Shown here in pieces: positions 32,900-43,323 of a stretch of 64,000 nt of DNA. The position numbers and the translations under genes were made by a program. The DNA is from Gautieria morchelliformis. Lineage: Eukaryota > Basidiomycota > Agaricomycetes > Gomphales > Gomphaceae. The notes beneath the pieces are model-generated. The model searched no databases and had not been told where the DNA came from. It saw nothing but the letters and a program-made list of their open reading frames with translations. The stretch lies in the NCBI GenBank assembly GCA_015179125.1, contig WHVA01000217.1, positions 1 to 64,000 of the forward strand, written 5' to 3'. Each line of letters starts with the position of its first letter. Within the stretch, counting starts at the first letter, position 1.

Positions 32900-34130
32900 T
32901 CTACCGGTGAGAACATCGCTACACATCTCACAGCGACTCTGCGCATCTCTCAGCCAACCAAAATATCAGTTATAGTTCCATTTCTCGGTTTGTGGTGGTT
33001 CTCACATGTAGCCCTTATTTTACAGATATTTACATCTATATGCAGCCCTAATTCGAGCCGATTTCCACTGGGAATCAGTACCTGTCACTGCATGCTGACT
33101 TTATGATGTGTCTACTTAACCAATACCTGTCAGTATAGTGCAAAATCAATCAGCTACCTCTTCCTTATTGGACCCGATAAGGTGGTACCATAGCCTGATG
33201 GCTTGATGAGCCTTGTTGGGCCTGCTATGGACTTTCAAGTTTTTCTGACAATAAGCTTCACTCACCTTTGCAGATACCCACGACGGAGCAGCGGACACAC
33301 ATAGTATTAGCTAGTAATCAGACAAACGTACAATAGCAGACAATCACATAACAAATCGCAATACTCAGGCTGAAAGACTGAGACAAGAGCAGCCACCAAG
33401 CAGAGGTGCCCGAGCGGCAGCTAGGCAGTAATACATGGTTCACCGGGGCCAGTGCCACCTGGCACCAACCGCTGGTGACCTTCGGCCATCAATGGTGGCA
33501 ATTCCCTTGTCGCAAACAGGGGCTTCTAACCTCCTGCGATATAGATAACACTTCATGGTTCTTTGTATTTGTTGTTATGTATAGGCAATTTTATGCTGCA
33601 TACAGTAAAATTTTACTATTTGCTAATGGGGTGTGCGCCTTTGCGGGAACACACACCTCCCACAAAACAAACAAACGTACCTTGGTAATTGTCAGCCGGT
33701 TTTCAGTGTCCATCTTATCTCGTCCTATATTCAGTAGTTGGGTGGATTGAAAGTTGATGTCATATATGACGTCACTTTTTCCAAACTTTCGAGCGTTCCA
33801 CCTGCCTGTCCTGTGCTCACTCTCCTAACAGCTACCGGTTGCATATGATGCGCCCAATTTGCATGGTTGGGTGGGCATGCAGGGGGCGCCTTTCCAGTGT
33901 ACATTGTATTTATTTTTTTCGTTAATTATGCCTTTTAGGTTTATGCTGCATTGGCAGTGTCCTGGGATATGACCCTTTTCCTTCTGTTCCTTTCTTGCGC
34001 TCATGGATCCGAACGGAATATGGTCGTTGTTGCAGATAGACGAATTCCTACATACATGGTCTTCTGAGCTTTAGGTGACGGGTCAGTAAACCTCCTTACC
34101 AATCCATCACCGTGAGTTCCTAATATTTTG
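32900..34130. other. No gene recognised
   Basis: Mixed-composition sequence with short frames only. A near-perfect palindrome TGATGTCAT/ATATGACGTCA occurs near 33752-33771. The string GTGCCCGAGCGG near 33408 resembles a tRNA D-arm, but no matching acceptor or T-arm follows. Confidence 0.4.
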
Positions 34131-34137
34131 CCAGGGC

Positions 34138-34362
34138 TGAAGCAGCGATTGCATTGTGTCAGCAGTTGAATGAAACCGTCAATGCTCTGGACGTTGGCCT
34201 TGAGTCAGACATGGAAAAGCTGCGGAAACAAATTCATGACCTTTCGGACAAGAACAAGATGCAACTTGAGCAGGTGAATGCCTTGCCTATGGAGATGGTC
34301 AATCTGCAGAGTGAAGTCATTGGTCAACGAGAAAGAATGCTGGAGCATGAACAAGATTATGG
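34138..34362 (+). CDS. Coiled-coil exon of an unidentified protein
   Basis: A 75-codon plus-strand block bounded by an AG acceptor (TTGCCAG, 34126-34132) and a GGTGAGT donor (from about 34361). It reads LNETVNALDVGLESDMEKLRKQIHDLSDK..., with heptad-spaced Leu/Ile/Met over some 65 residues. No other domain is seen. Following plus-strand sequence (34505-34803) is open but Ser/Pro/His-rich. It could belong to a transposon protein, and I do not assign it. Confidence 0.4.
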
Positions 34363-34389
34363 GTGAGTTGATGTTTGAGTTGAAATTTT

Positions 34390-34803
34390 ATGCAAGTTCA
34401 ATTGTCCCTTTCTTTCAATATTGAAATTTCAATACTTATGCCTTCAAACACCATCAAACACCATCTTAAAATACTATTTTTTGTATTGTCATTGTACGTT
34501 CCAAATAGACGTCATGTTAGATTTAAACCTGAAAAATATAGTTTTGAATCTCCTGCGACAAGGGCTGCACCGGCAACACCGGTCTCTAGTTACCACTTGA
34601 AGCACTCGCGCCCACTCCCACCCACCCTCGATCTGCACCACACTGTTGCACGTTGTCACACAACATGTGGCACTGTGGTTCACCACGTCCCATCAGACCT
34701 CGCTCACACCCAATGCCAAGGGGCGGCCATTGGTGCACCCTCAAGTTCCACGAGGAACGTCGTTGCCACTCACTCCGCCTCCCAGGTGAGCGATGTTATC
34801 TAA
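34390..34803 (+). CDS. Hypothetical Ser/Pro/His-rich ORF
   Basis: Open plus-strand frame of 137 codons. The useful part starts near 34505 (RHVRFKPEKYSFESPATRAAPATPVSS) after a possible TTCCAAATAG acceptor, so it may be the exon after the coiled-coil block. Low-complexity and no domain recognised. The reverse strand is also partly open, which weakens the case. Confidence 0.25.
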   Translation: MQVQLSLSFNIEISILMPSNTIKHHLKILFFVLSLYVPNRRHVRFKPEKYSFESPATRAAPATPVSSYHLKHSRPLPPTLDLHHTVARCHTTCGTVVHHVPSDLAHTQCQGAAIGAPSSSTRNVVATHSASQVSDVI

Positions 34804-35529
34804 CATTCAGCACTAAGACTCACATGCCTCACCTGCCCTTGGCCTCCCTCCCTGTACCCTGCCACCCCCTCACGCTCGACACCGTATCCCAGTCATTGTC
34901 GCTTGCCGTCCACTCACATTCCACCCTGCGATCCACCACTCAACGATGCTCCCTGTCCACATATGTTCGCGCCCTCGCCGACATCCGCCCCCCTTCAACG
35001 CTGCCTGCTGCATCCAAGGACTGACCCATGTGCCCAGCCCGCTCACAAGGGCTGTGACCATCCTTGGGTGGTGCTGTTGCATTTGCAGTGTTGTCTGCCG
35101 CAATAGGCCCCTTCTTGTGGAGAGAAAACCTCTTTGAGAAACCCCAGAGTATGCACTATCTCGAGAAGTTATTCGATGGCGAATTAACTTATTAGACATA
35201 CCTTCGCTTTATTCCTTTACTCTCTGCCATGTGTCCTGCACATGACGACACAGTTGGAACTCCGACCATGTGCAGCCCCTGCGACAAGGCCACAGCCTCG
35301 ACCATCGTTTCCGAGTCAGGCCACACTCCGGGGGAATGTGCAGTTCTTTGCATGTACAGTACGGGATTCCAATTAGTTATAAGCATTGGTGCCTACTGTA
35401 CATGGTCTACAGTATATGTGGACCACACGCTGTTGTCCTGCAACCAGAAATAGACCCATTTGATATGATCTCCACTGTTTTATGCTGAGATATGGAAGAC
35501 GCTGCTGTTTTTCATTCCGTTATCTGTTG

Positions 35530-35850
35530 CCTAATAAACATATTTATTAACAGCTATGCACGACCTAATAATGTCACTTGATATCCCATTTTGGTCCCCA
35601 ACATACCTTTTGTGTCCCCTTGTTTTACCCGTAGTGTCCCTGAAAAATGGCTTTTGTGTCGAGTCCACATCAAGTTTCGGTCACGGTTGTCCCACATTAG
35701 TGTCGGCCCTCTACCAGCTTTCTGTCCTTTTGTAATACGTTTTCGGCCTTGCCACTATTCTATTTATGTCCCTTTGCAACTCTAATTCTGTCACGCTGTG
35801 GGTGAGTTCCTGTCACGCCGCTATCACATTTCTGTCCCAACTTTTAGCTG
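35530..35850 (-). repeat. Degenerate GGGACA-type array
   Basis: On the minus strand blocks such as GGGACAGAAAT, GTGACAGAATT, GGGACATAAAT, AGGACAGAAAG, GGGACAACC, GGGACACTA and GGGGACACAAAA recur roughly every 20-40 bp, about ten times. Spacers are not conserved. A similar array is present on the plus strand at about 47435-47580. Nature unknown. Confidence 0.5.
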
Positions 35851-35859
35851 CTGCCCAGC

Positions 35860-37028
35860 CACTGCATCGAATTCTATATATGCGGGCTCATTCTCATCCC
35901 TAAAACCAGGAGGGTTCAGGATAATTGTCAGATCCTAGGTAGGTGACATTTTTGGTGAGTAAATTAGCTATTTCTCAATACTTGGATCTCAGAGTTGCAT
36001 CACTCTAATTGTGACCAAAAGACCTTTGATCCAACCCAATAATTTTCACAGGCAAATCAGCTTGTTCTCAGGCCTGAATTTTCGGCCATCCCTGCCCTGG
36101 CATGTTTCTCTCTGATGATGTCATGGGCCTCCCCATGGCAACGTCCGGCCAGGAGGCAACACATGGCCTTATCAATAGCTGGAGGCTGTCAAAGCGTTTT
36201 CCAAGGTGAGTACCCTCTTCACGATATCCAGCCTGTGGTGAGTCCATACTGGCGACCCAAGCAGAGATATGTGAGAAACGAGCCTCACATTTGTAAAATC
36301 GTCATCCAGCTTTGACCACTCCCGATTCAGTATATCATCAACATCGCCCCAAATAAGGTCGACATCCTCCAACGTATCCGGTTCAGCTTTTGTGGAAAGT
36401 GGTGTATCTTGTACTGATGTGCCCATTGACTCTGAGGACAGTTAAATTCACGAGTATACAGCAAACAATATGTGTGGCGTCAAGGGTAGAGAGGCACATC
36501 GTCAGAGCCTCAAGATGGGAATAAGAGATAAATTTTAACCTAAAATTGAACATGAAGTGTGCCTTGACAGGACTGACGGTGAGTATGCCTGACTATAACT
36601 ATGTATTAGTACGTGTAGGGAAACTGAGCCCGGCGCTATGGCAGAAGTCGAAAAGTTCAAAAATCATGTTTTTCAACCTGGCGCGTTGAGAACGACCCGG
36701 CCGTTCACAACTCGTCCATGGACCGCTAAACCCTAATGTTTAGTAATTGTGGGCACATACACCCACAACAAATTATAATTCAATTATAATTCGATTATTA
36801 TATAGAACTCGGGAACCGATAACTCTGCTCGTCATCGGCCACGCTCACCGGATACATCGGGTGGATATAGATTGGTTCATCACCACCGTAACAGATCTCG
36901 TGAGCACAGACAACCACCCTCGGTTATCGAGTACTTCGCAGCCGCTCCCAGCCTCACCATCCATCCTGCGGATATAGACTGGTCACCGCACACACGAAGA
37001 CACGGACCTTGACTCGACTTAGATTAAG
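35860..37028. other. Mostly non-coding; one minus-strand exon-like block
   Basis: 36172-36426 on the minus strand reads SVQDTPLSTKAEPDTLEDVDLIWGDVDDILNREW with an acidic character like an exon of a larger protein, followed by a GTGAGG donor-like site, but no partner exons were identified. The rest has no gene I can support. ATTATAATTCAATTATAATTCGATTATTA near 36773 is AT-rich and could be a promoter or repeat. Confidence 0.3.
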
Positions 37029-37061
37029 TTGTATGCGAACACAAATACGCCGCTCACCATG

Positions 37062-37640
37062 GGCCATGATCTCCTAGCAATTTTCTTGGAGTATCCGGCA
37101 CTCACACAGCTCCCGTTCGACACTCTCGTGACATTCATCGATCTCATATGCCACCTTAAGGAACGAATACTCTGGAGCCAGCACTCTGAGCTCACAGATC
37201 CACCCGATACCCTCCCGGCAGCATCCATTGTTTCATACGAGATTCTCTCGATCTCTCTGATGATAACACCAAGATTTTGTGGGAGGTTTTCAAGGGGATC
37301 AGATGGATTGAACAGGCTGACAATCGCCTACGGTTGAGGATGAGGCAAGCGGCACTGCTTCCGCTATTCTTGAGATACGGTCCAACTTACGGTGTCGGTG
37401 AGTTTCTCTCAACATTTCCCTGTACTAGATAATCATTGAAGCTTTTGGCTCACAGCATTTTATGAATTCTACCCTCCTCATCAGACCTGCATTAATACGG
37501 CCTGCACTAGCCGAACAAGGGCCGGTGTAGACACGAAGCTCCAAGAACTTCGTGAACCAATCAAGTTTGCAGCTACAGTCCTCACTAAAGACTATGGAGC
37601 GCTGCCGGGCTATAACTCCTCCTTTCTCTGCAGAAGTGAG
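37062..37640 (+). pseudogene. CxC5-like, KDZ-transposase-associated fragment
   Basis: Plus-strand reading from ATG 37062 (MGHDLLAIFLEYPALTQLPF) passes through a frame slip near 37255 to SDDNTKILWEVFKGIRWIEQ...LPLFLRYGPTYGV. Across an intron (about 37398-37451) it continues FYEFYPPHQTCINTACTSRT...FAATVLTKDYGALPGY with a final FLCR. This order (a helical N-terminus, an LWE..K..W block, FYPP..TC and C pair, then D-YG-LPGY and C) matches the cysteine-cluster domain that precedes KDZ transposases in basidiomycetes. It stops abruptly near 37640, so it is a 5' fragment only. The KDZ transposase itself is not in the window. Family assignment rests on recognition, not a search. Confidence 0.6.
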
Positions 37641-37674
37641 TGATGCTTTTATAGGAAAGAACTCCAGTCTCATG

Positions 37675-38374
37675 CTACCTGATGCGTGCGCGCACGCCCA
37701 GCGTGCCGTCCTTGTTGAACCACACCTCCGCGTCCTCGAGCAGCGCGAGGTCCACGATCGCAAGCCTGCGCTTGTGGAAGCAGGTGATGCACGCATTGGT
37801 GTCGGCATCGACGATAGTGTTGGGATACCATGCAACTGGCGGAGGCGGCAGAGGCATTGCACGCGAAGGACGTGACAGTGCCGGATGTGTAGAAGGCGGA
37901 GTTGTCGGAGCGGGCGGAGGGCATGGTTGGAGTCTGAGGTGGGGGGTGTCATGGTCTTGCGCTAGATCTATGGAGGATTGTGGATTGCCAAACGTCGCTG
38001 TCAACGAGGAGGCAGTGCCCGTGCCCGGGCGGTCACGTGACGCGTGGGCAGGGATGAGCTGGAGCTGGAGATTGAGCGGGTGGTTCAACTTTGCGGGGCC
38101 GGCGGACGACGACAAAGGTCTAATCTAATACATGAGATCCCCGAGTGAAGGCAGGCAGAAATAGAGGTGCCTCGTTCGAAGAGAGCTTTTTTCCCCTTGT
38201 GCTTCTTGTCCGAGTCCTCTTTGGGCGCGTCCTTGAGCCCCTGCTGGCTGGGTGCGCCGTCGGCGAGCTTGTCGAATTCCCGGCGAGTGCGGCTGGCAGG
38301 AAGAAGGAGACGCCGAGCCCCCGTTCCGTGGGCAGACTGCCACTCATCGACGTGCACTGCGGGCGTGTGCTCAC
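37675..38374 (-). CDS. Unidentified GC-rich gene fragment
   Basis: Two minus-strand blocks look coding. 38374-38150 reads RREFDKLADGAPSQQGLKDAPKEDSDKKHKGKKALFERG, and 37850-37680 reads PVAWYPNTIVDADTNACITCFHKRRLAIVDLALLEDAEVWFNKDGTLGVRARIR. Composition is GC-rich with host-like codon use, unlike the AT-rich transposon flanks. I could not find splice sites that join them in frame. No family is recognised. It may be a gene remnant cut by the adjacent CxC5 fragment. Confidence 0.35.
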
Positions 38375-38399
38375 TCTACCTCTTGTCTTGAGGAGCGTG

Positions 38400-39671
38400 C
38401 TGGCGGTCGCAGCGGCCAGATCAGGGGATGAGATGAAGGTAGCTGCCGAGTGTCGTGTTGAAGAGTAAATGGAACCACACTATTGTTGACTTGCATGCAA
38501 CTCAGCGTGAGGAGACAAGGAAAAAGAATTTTTTTTAGAGTAGTAATTAAATTTAGATATATTGTGGACGCGTCCTTGTTCGTTGTGGGTTGACATGGTG
38601 GTAATATCATGTGATGTAAAATATTTTAGGGTTAGTGGGTCCATGGACACGTCCATGGGTCCATGGGCGTCGTCCATGGTTTCTAGGCGCGTTAGGTACA
38701 CCGTACCAGATTTCCTCTTTTTTTCTCTGTTTGTTGCTGTAGGTTATGGTAAACAAACAGTGACTTGCATGTAGTGTACGTCTCGTCTGCACTGCTTGTG
38801 GATGATAGCCGCCCGCATTGATCTCTACCGATATTCTTGGGAAGATGGTTTTAGAACCCGCACAAGTCCATACTGTTAGAATAAGAGAGATGCACAAGTA
38901 AGAACGCGAGAGAATGAATTTGAACGTTTGTCCTGTGAGCTCGTTGGGGCAAACGGATAGTTACATACATGGAGTGTAAAGACTTATAAATGTTTTAGGA
39001 ACAAAAAGGAAGGTAAAACAATAAGAAAAAGCGAGAACAAAGGGCACGCAAGCCTTTGATTACATAAGCGGAAACAACGCGTAACCAGCTTGTTATATTC
39101 CAACACCACAGGTGCATGAAGAAAGTCGCCGGTACTGTACGCCCTGATCATGTGACCTATGTTTGTCAGTGTCGCATTTTTTAATGTCGCACGATCCTCG
39201 CAAAACTTAATGCCAAGTCAGTAGTATTATGTCGATTTTCATATCACTGTCCGTAGGGTTTTCATGCATCCATCTGGACATACGGCGACGGTGGTGACCT
39301 GCAAGATACGATAAGATCAACCTGCACAGACTGGGATATAATCGCCTAAGTGGACCATGATATGGGTAGTTATCATTTGTTTTATTTCAAGGGATATGTT
39401 CTAATCGGCAGAATGTGTCCATATTAGAAACGAGACGTAAAATCCATGTCATCCTCGTGAATGCCGTGGGGCATAGTTGTTCCATCAAATGTACATACGA
39501 AACCGAGTCGAGGCTTGCTGTGAATCTGCCAGTTCAGCTGTGCATGGACGAGGGGCTCAAGCGTGGAAGGGAAATCACAGTTCCGGTGCTGCGCATCAGT
39601 AAAACGGGCAAACGAGGATTTGTAAGATACAGCCAGGTATCAAGGTAGCACGAACGCCAAAACCTTGACCA
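38400..39671. other. Intergenic, no supported gene
   Basis: A 78-residue frame at 39415-39648 (plus) has no recognisable domain. Near 38640-38680 the string TCCATGG recurs four times, including a perfect hairpin CCATGGAC-AC-GTCCATGG. Nothing else noted. Confidence 0.4.
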
Positions 39672-41196
39672 CTACGCCATGACAGGTGTGGTTTCCATGT
39701 CCTCTGGCATTTCCGCAACCTTGGCCGCCTCTCGAACAATCCGTCGTTCCTCCGCTCGAGCTTTTAATACCTCAATCTCAGCAGTAAGTTTCGTCTTCCA
39801 TTAGAATGTCATCAATTGGTAAAAATTAAACCACGTCTCTGGCATTGGGACTTACCATCTTTCCATCTAACTCGCTGATATCCAATGAGGCATACGGAGA
39901 CACTACAGTAGGTATTGCTCTATGCCCTGGAAATGCCCTTTGTGAGATCGAAAGCTAGCGGAAAGATATTCAATCCACCTTTCGAAGCATAGGTGAAAAC
40001 CTCAGCCATTAGTTCGTGATTGCGTTTAAATCGCTCGATCGCTAGTGTCCGTGTCGATACGTTTTCGTACTCTTCTGTTGGGAAATTTAAATCATATTGT
40101 ACACTGCGGGTATGTGAAGCAGACTTACCACCCGAGTCATCCTCCTCTGGAGGCCTCTGGTTGGCAGGCTGTCAGATGGAAATGTGGTCATCTAGTACGA
40201 AGTTCTCACCGCAGCACCACCGGGCATGGACGCTATGCCTCCAACCCCCCTCTCCCGCTCCAACACATCCATGGCTTGATTTCGTTGCGCTAACGCGGCT
40301 GCTTGATTCATGGCGCCTATACCTAATCCCAAGCCCATATTGACACCTACGCCATTGGGCTGTGCACCATGAGCAGGATGAGGAGACGATGATGCAGCAG
40401 GGAGCGACGTTGGGCCATTGTGAGGTACCCTTTGCCCGATGCGTTCACCAGAAACGAAAACGCGGGGCTCATTGGTCGGACGAAGAGGATATGATCTCAC
40501 TGCGGCCGACAGCAGATGCGCGGGAACAGCTTTGACCAATCCCTGGTCAGCCGTAAGGGGATGTTATGATTACAGCACAAAACCTACTAGCGGTATCACC
40601 CCGAAGATAATGTACCAGCATCAGTTGAGAGTTGCCGCCTTTGACCAGGCGGAATCGGCGTCTGATGCGAGATGCACTCGCTTCGCCATTTGGTACAAAG
40701 CCATACTTGACCTCGGACACTTCAAGCTCCTAAGGCAGGACTGAGACGGGAAGCAGCAGACACATGGCACGTTACGTACACGTCCATTAGGAACAGGCAG
40801 TCGATATGTTTTCTCCTGATCCAGCCAGCGGATGCCATCAGGGGGTACATGCGGCGTTCTAGGGACAATAAATATAAGGTAAGCCTGGCCATCTGACGAC
40901 AAGTGTTAGATCGGCATAAAACGCGTAGGATATGAGAGATACGTGGATCTCACCTGGAGGTTTGTCAATATAAGCCCAGGCAAACGGTACACGGTGAGTA
41001 AGGTCGACCGCCTGCGTAAGGAGACCTATAGCTTGCTCATATGAGATTTGAGCGTGGATGCCAACGTTTTCTGGATAGCGTAGACATAGTTCTGACTATC
41101 CGAAAGCAAAACAGAACGCCCCGAAAGGCTCAGTAGTGAATATGGCTAAGCTTCCTTGCAGCTTACCGCTGATGCATACGACACTGCGTACGACAT
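39672..41196 (-). CDS. Ssr4-like subunit of SWI/SNF and RSC chromatin remodellers
   Basis: Eight exons: 41196-41167, 41095-40954, 40892-40780, 40729-40600, 40542-40210, 40168-40129, 40074-39856, 39794-39672. The N-terminal half reads VPFAWAYIDKPPDGQAYLIF, DGIRWLDQEKTYRLPVPNGR, ELEVSEVKYGFVPNGEASAS, RIRRRFRLVKGG and LMLVHYLRG, the pattern I associate with fungal Ssr4. The C-terminal half has a low-complexity linker, RTLAIERFKRNHELMAEVFTYA and a final coiled coil (LTAEIEVLKARAEERR). Introns are 41-71 bp. Two phase problems stand out: exon 4 to 5 does not join in frame, and exon 7 meets TAG at SRA/IPTVV. Either the copy is damaged or the sequence has two single-base errors. Family call by recognition only. 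Confidence 0.58.
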
Positions 41197-42033
41197 TAAG
41201 ATAGCACGGAACCAGCACCCCTTATCTAAGTGGGCGTCTATGTCACATGACGCGACAAATCTAAGCCGAAGACGCGTCGATTTTTCCAAAAGTGTGCCAG
41301 GCAATCTATTTGGTGTTGGGGTTATCGGGGATAAGCTAGAACGCAGTCAGGGTGGAGGGGAGATCGGTCAGGGTGTTGTCTCATGTCAGTAGCCTCGGGC
41401 ATATGCCCGAGGCCGTATATAGTGCAGAACCATAGTTAGCGGCACCTCAGTGAACTACCTCGTTCACTGAGGTGCGTATCCTTTTCTATCGACGTCTAGA
41501 TATAAAGCCACTCACTCTGTTGATAGCTTCTATATCTAGGTAGAGTACTAATACATACTCAGTGAACTACCTCGTTCACTGAGCTTCTATATCTAGACTA
41601 CTGCGCATAACCTCCACATTTGGATATATAGAAGCTGTGTAAATTTTTGTCTATAGTTACTCTACTTTTGATTTGACTCATTAAATTCTGCTAATATATT
41701 TTTGGGCAAGACATGATGCCCACGTAATAGTTTGAGTTTGTTCGACCGATTCTCTGTGTCACACGTCACTGATCCTATCGGAGCCAAGGTCCAGCAGGAT
41801 TATGAAGCTAAATATGATTATGGCATCCATAACTATTACAATTACAATCACTTTTGATCAATACCTTAATTTTGGACAGCCCTACTGGCAAGCTGCCCGT
41901 GTACTCGATCTCATTTCTCCAGAACTGCCTTTCAGATAGATGGTTGATGATCAACGTCTGGATCGCTCTATATGCAAAACGATATGCCCAAGAAATGAAC
42001 CACGAAAGCAAAAACCGTCGCGCTTGTCATGAT
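41197..42033. other. Intergenic with hairpin cluster
   Basis: No gene. Contains the palindrome and hairpins described separately at 41392-41583. AT-rich beyond 41640. The 3' end of the APH-type gene lies at the right edge. Confidence 0.5.
41392..41583. repeat. Cluster of a 22-bp palindrome and paired hairpins
   Basis: A perfect 22-bp palindrome at 41392-41413 (GCCTCGGGCAT and its reverse complement). A hairpin with 14-bp arms GCACCTCAGTGAAC/GTTCACTGAGGTGC and loop TACCTC at 41442-41475. CTAGATATA/TATATCTAG arms at 41496-41539. A second copy of the hairpin, CTCAGTGAAC-TACCTC-GTTCACTGAG, at 41558-41583. The CTCAGTGAA core and the doubled arrangement recall the copia LTR hairpins in this window. 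No LTR ends or target duplication were found. Confidence 0.8.
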
Positions 42034-43323
42034 TTACGTGCTGCTCGAGCCTTTCCACCTGGTGAAGAAATAGGGTACTTCCAATTTCGCAAGGAAGCCA
42101 CCAGCCTGATAGATGGATTGCTCCGTATGCCAGCCGAGGCGAGCAAACGCCAAGATCTGGAAAACGAGCCTATTGCGTCTGACCGTCTCGACAAAGCCCG
42201 GTAATGCATCCTCGATCTCATCTATAAACACTTCTCTTATCTCCGCAGCTTCGGAATCGCACGGGATATCGTCGGGGCCCACCCAGTTGAGCGGATTGGA
42301 GGCGCAGGCTTCGTCGTCCCAAAGCCAAGCAGGCATCTGCCATGCAGCTTCCACTGGTGCACTTTCTGCGTCATCCCAGCCCAAAACACCAGTTATGGTG
42401 CCCGACTCGGTATCGATGAAGATATTGCGTGGTGCTAAGTCTGTGTGATATAGTACGATACGCGCCGGTGTATCTGGAATAGGCAGTTTACCCATCGCAG
42501 CACGAAAATCCGACGTCATTTTCAAGAAAAACGACTCGCCGGGGTTGTTGAGTTGCTCCTCTGCCACGAAGAAGGACCAGCGCTCTTCTAGATAGTCACG
42601 AACACTGCGTGCACGAGCGGGAGTAGCTGGGGGCACATATTGAGATGACTCAACGATATAGACGAGGTGCTCGACGTCGAATCTAATGCCATCGGGAGAG
42701 GCTGAAAGCAGGGTACCGATGGCATCAAAAGTGACCTCACTGAATTGCTTCAGAAGGTGGGCGACACTTCGTGCAACAGACTTCTTCACATCTACAGGCA
42801 GACCTTGATAGACCTCATCAAGACAACTACCTTGGAGGTGCTCGAGGACCATGAAAGGTTGTGATATGATGTTGCTGGCAGAGTTATCGAACCAATACAC
42901 ACGAGGGACCGGGATAGTAGTTGTTGATTTTAAGAAGCGAAGAACCGCAACTTGGTTGAGATGCGAGTGATGTTGATAACTGAATCGAGGAATTCGAACT
43001 ACTACGGTGCGCGGAAAATCTTGATCGCAACCAAGAACGCCCCGCAGAATACGATGGGACGAGCCACCCGGCATGCGTTCCACGTTGACAGGAATGTCAT
43101 TCGGAAATAGTGCGGCTATGAGGTTGTAGATCTTGTGTACAAATGTGTCGAATGGTTCCTGGTCGTACATGTCAGTGCTCGCCAGGGAGACGGCTGTGCA
43201 ACTATCATCAGAATGATCAGAGTAAGTGCCATCTGCATCACTAGACCAAGCCTCCACAACCGCCTTGCTGAGGATTGCAGCATCATTTTCTCCCGGGTCT
43301 CCGGAAGAAGTATTCGATGACAT
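42034..43323 (-). CDS. APH-type phosphotransferase family protein
   Basis: A single-exon protein of 429 residues from ATG 43323 (MSSNTSSGDPGENDA). The upstream in-frame ATG at 43377 adds 18 residues and is less likely. After an acidic N-terminus it has the kinase-like N-lobe (ERMPGGSSHRILRG, TVVVRIPRF, a LHQ-type HSHLNQVAVLRFL and ISQPFMVLEHLQGSCLDEVY). The C-lobe has HTDLAPRNIFID (the HxDxxxxN catalytic loop) and GVLGWDDAESAPV (the metal-binding Asp), then AWLWDD. This is the aminoglycoside/choline-kinase-like fold (APH, PF01636), common in fungi with mostly unknown small-molecule substrates. Key residues are intact. No resistance function should be inferred. Left neighbour is transcribed in the same direction, and the F-box gene to the right is divergent. 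Confidence 0.85.
   Translation of the reverse strand: MSSNTSSGDPGENDAAILSKAVVEAWSSDADGTYSDHSDDSCTAVSLASTDMYDQEPFDTFVHKIYNLIAALFPNDIPVNVERMPGGSSHRILRGVLGCDQDFPRTVVVRIPRFSYQHHSHLNQVAVLRFLKSTTTIPVPRVYWFDNSASNIISQPFMVLEHLQGSCLDEVYQGLPVDVKKSVARSVAHLLKQFSEVTFDAIGTLLSASPDGIRFDVEHLVYIVESSQYVPPATPARARSVRDYLEERWSFFVAEEQLNNPGESFFLKMTSDFRAAMGKLPIPDTPARIVLYHTDLAPRNIFIDTESGTITGVLGWDDAESAPVEAAWQMPAWLWDDEACASNPLNWVGPDDIPCDSEAAEIREVFIDEIEDALPGFVETVRRNRLVFQILAFARLGWHTEQSIYQAGGFLAKLEVPYFFTRWKGSSST

Noticed and set aside
33405..33480. Possible tRNA gene (GTGCCCGAGCGG string)
   Set aside because: Only a D-arm-like string is present. No T-loop, anticodon stem or acceptor pairing could be built.
37675..38115. 146-codon minus-strand ORF as a complete gene
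   Set aside because: Only its last third looks protein-like. The first part is low-complexity and overlaps other open frames, so it is kept as an unidentified fragment.
42034..43323. Antibiotic-resistance aminoglycoside phosphotransferase
   Set aside because: The APH fold is widespread in fungi with varied substrates. Nothing in the sequence or context points to drug resistance.
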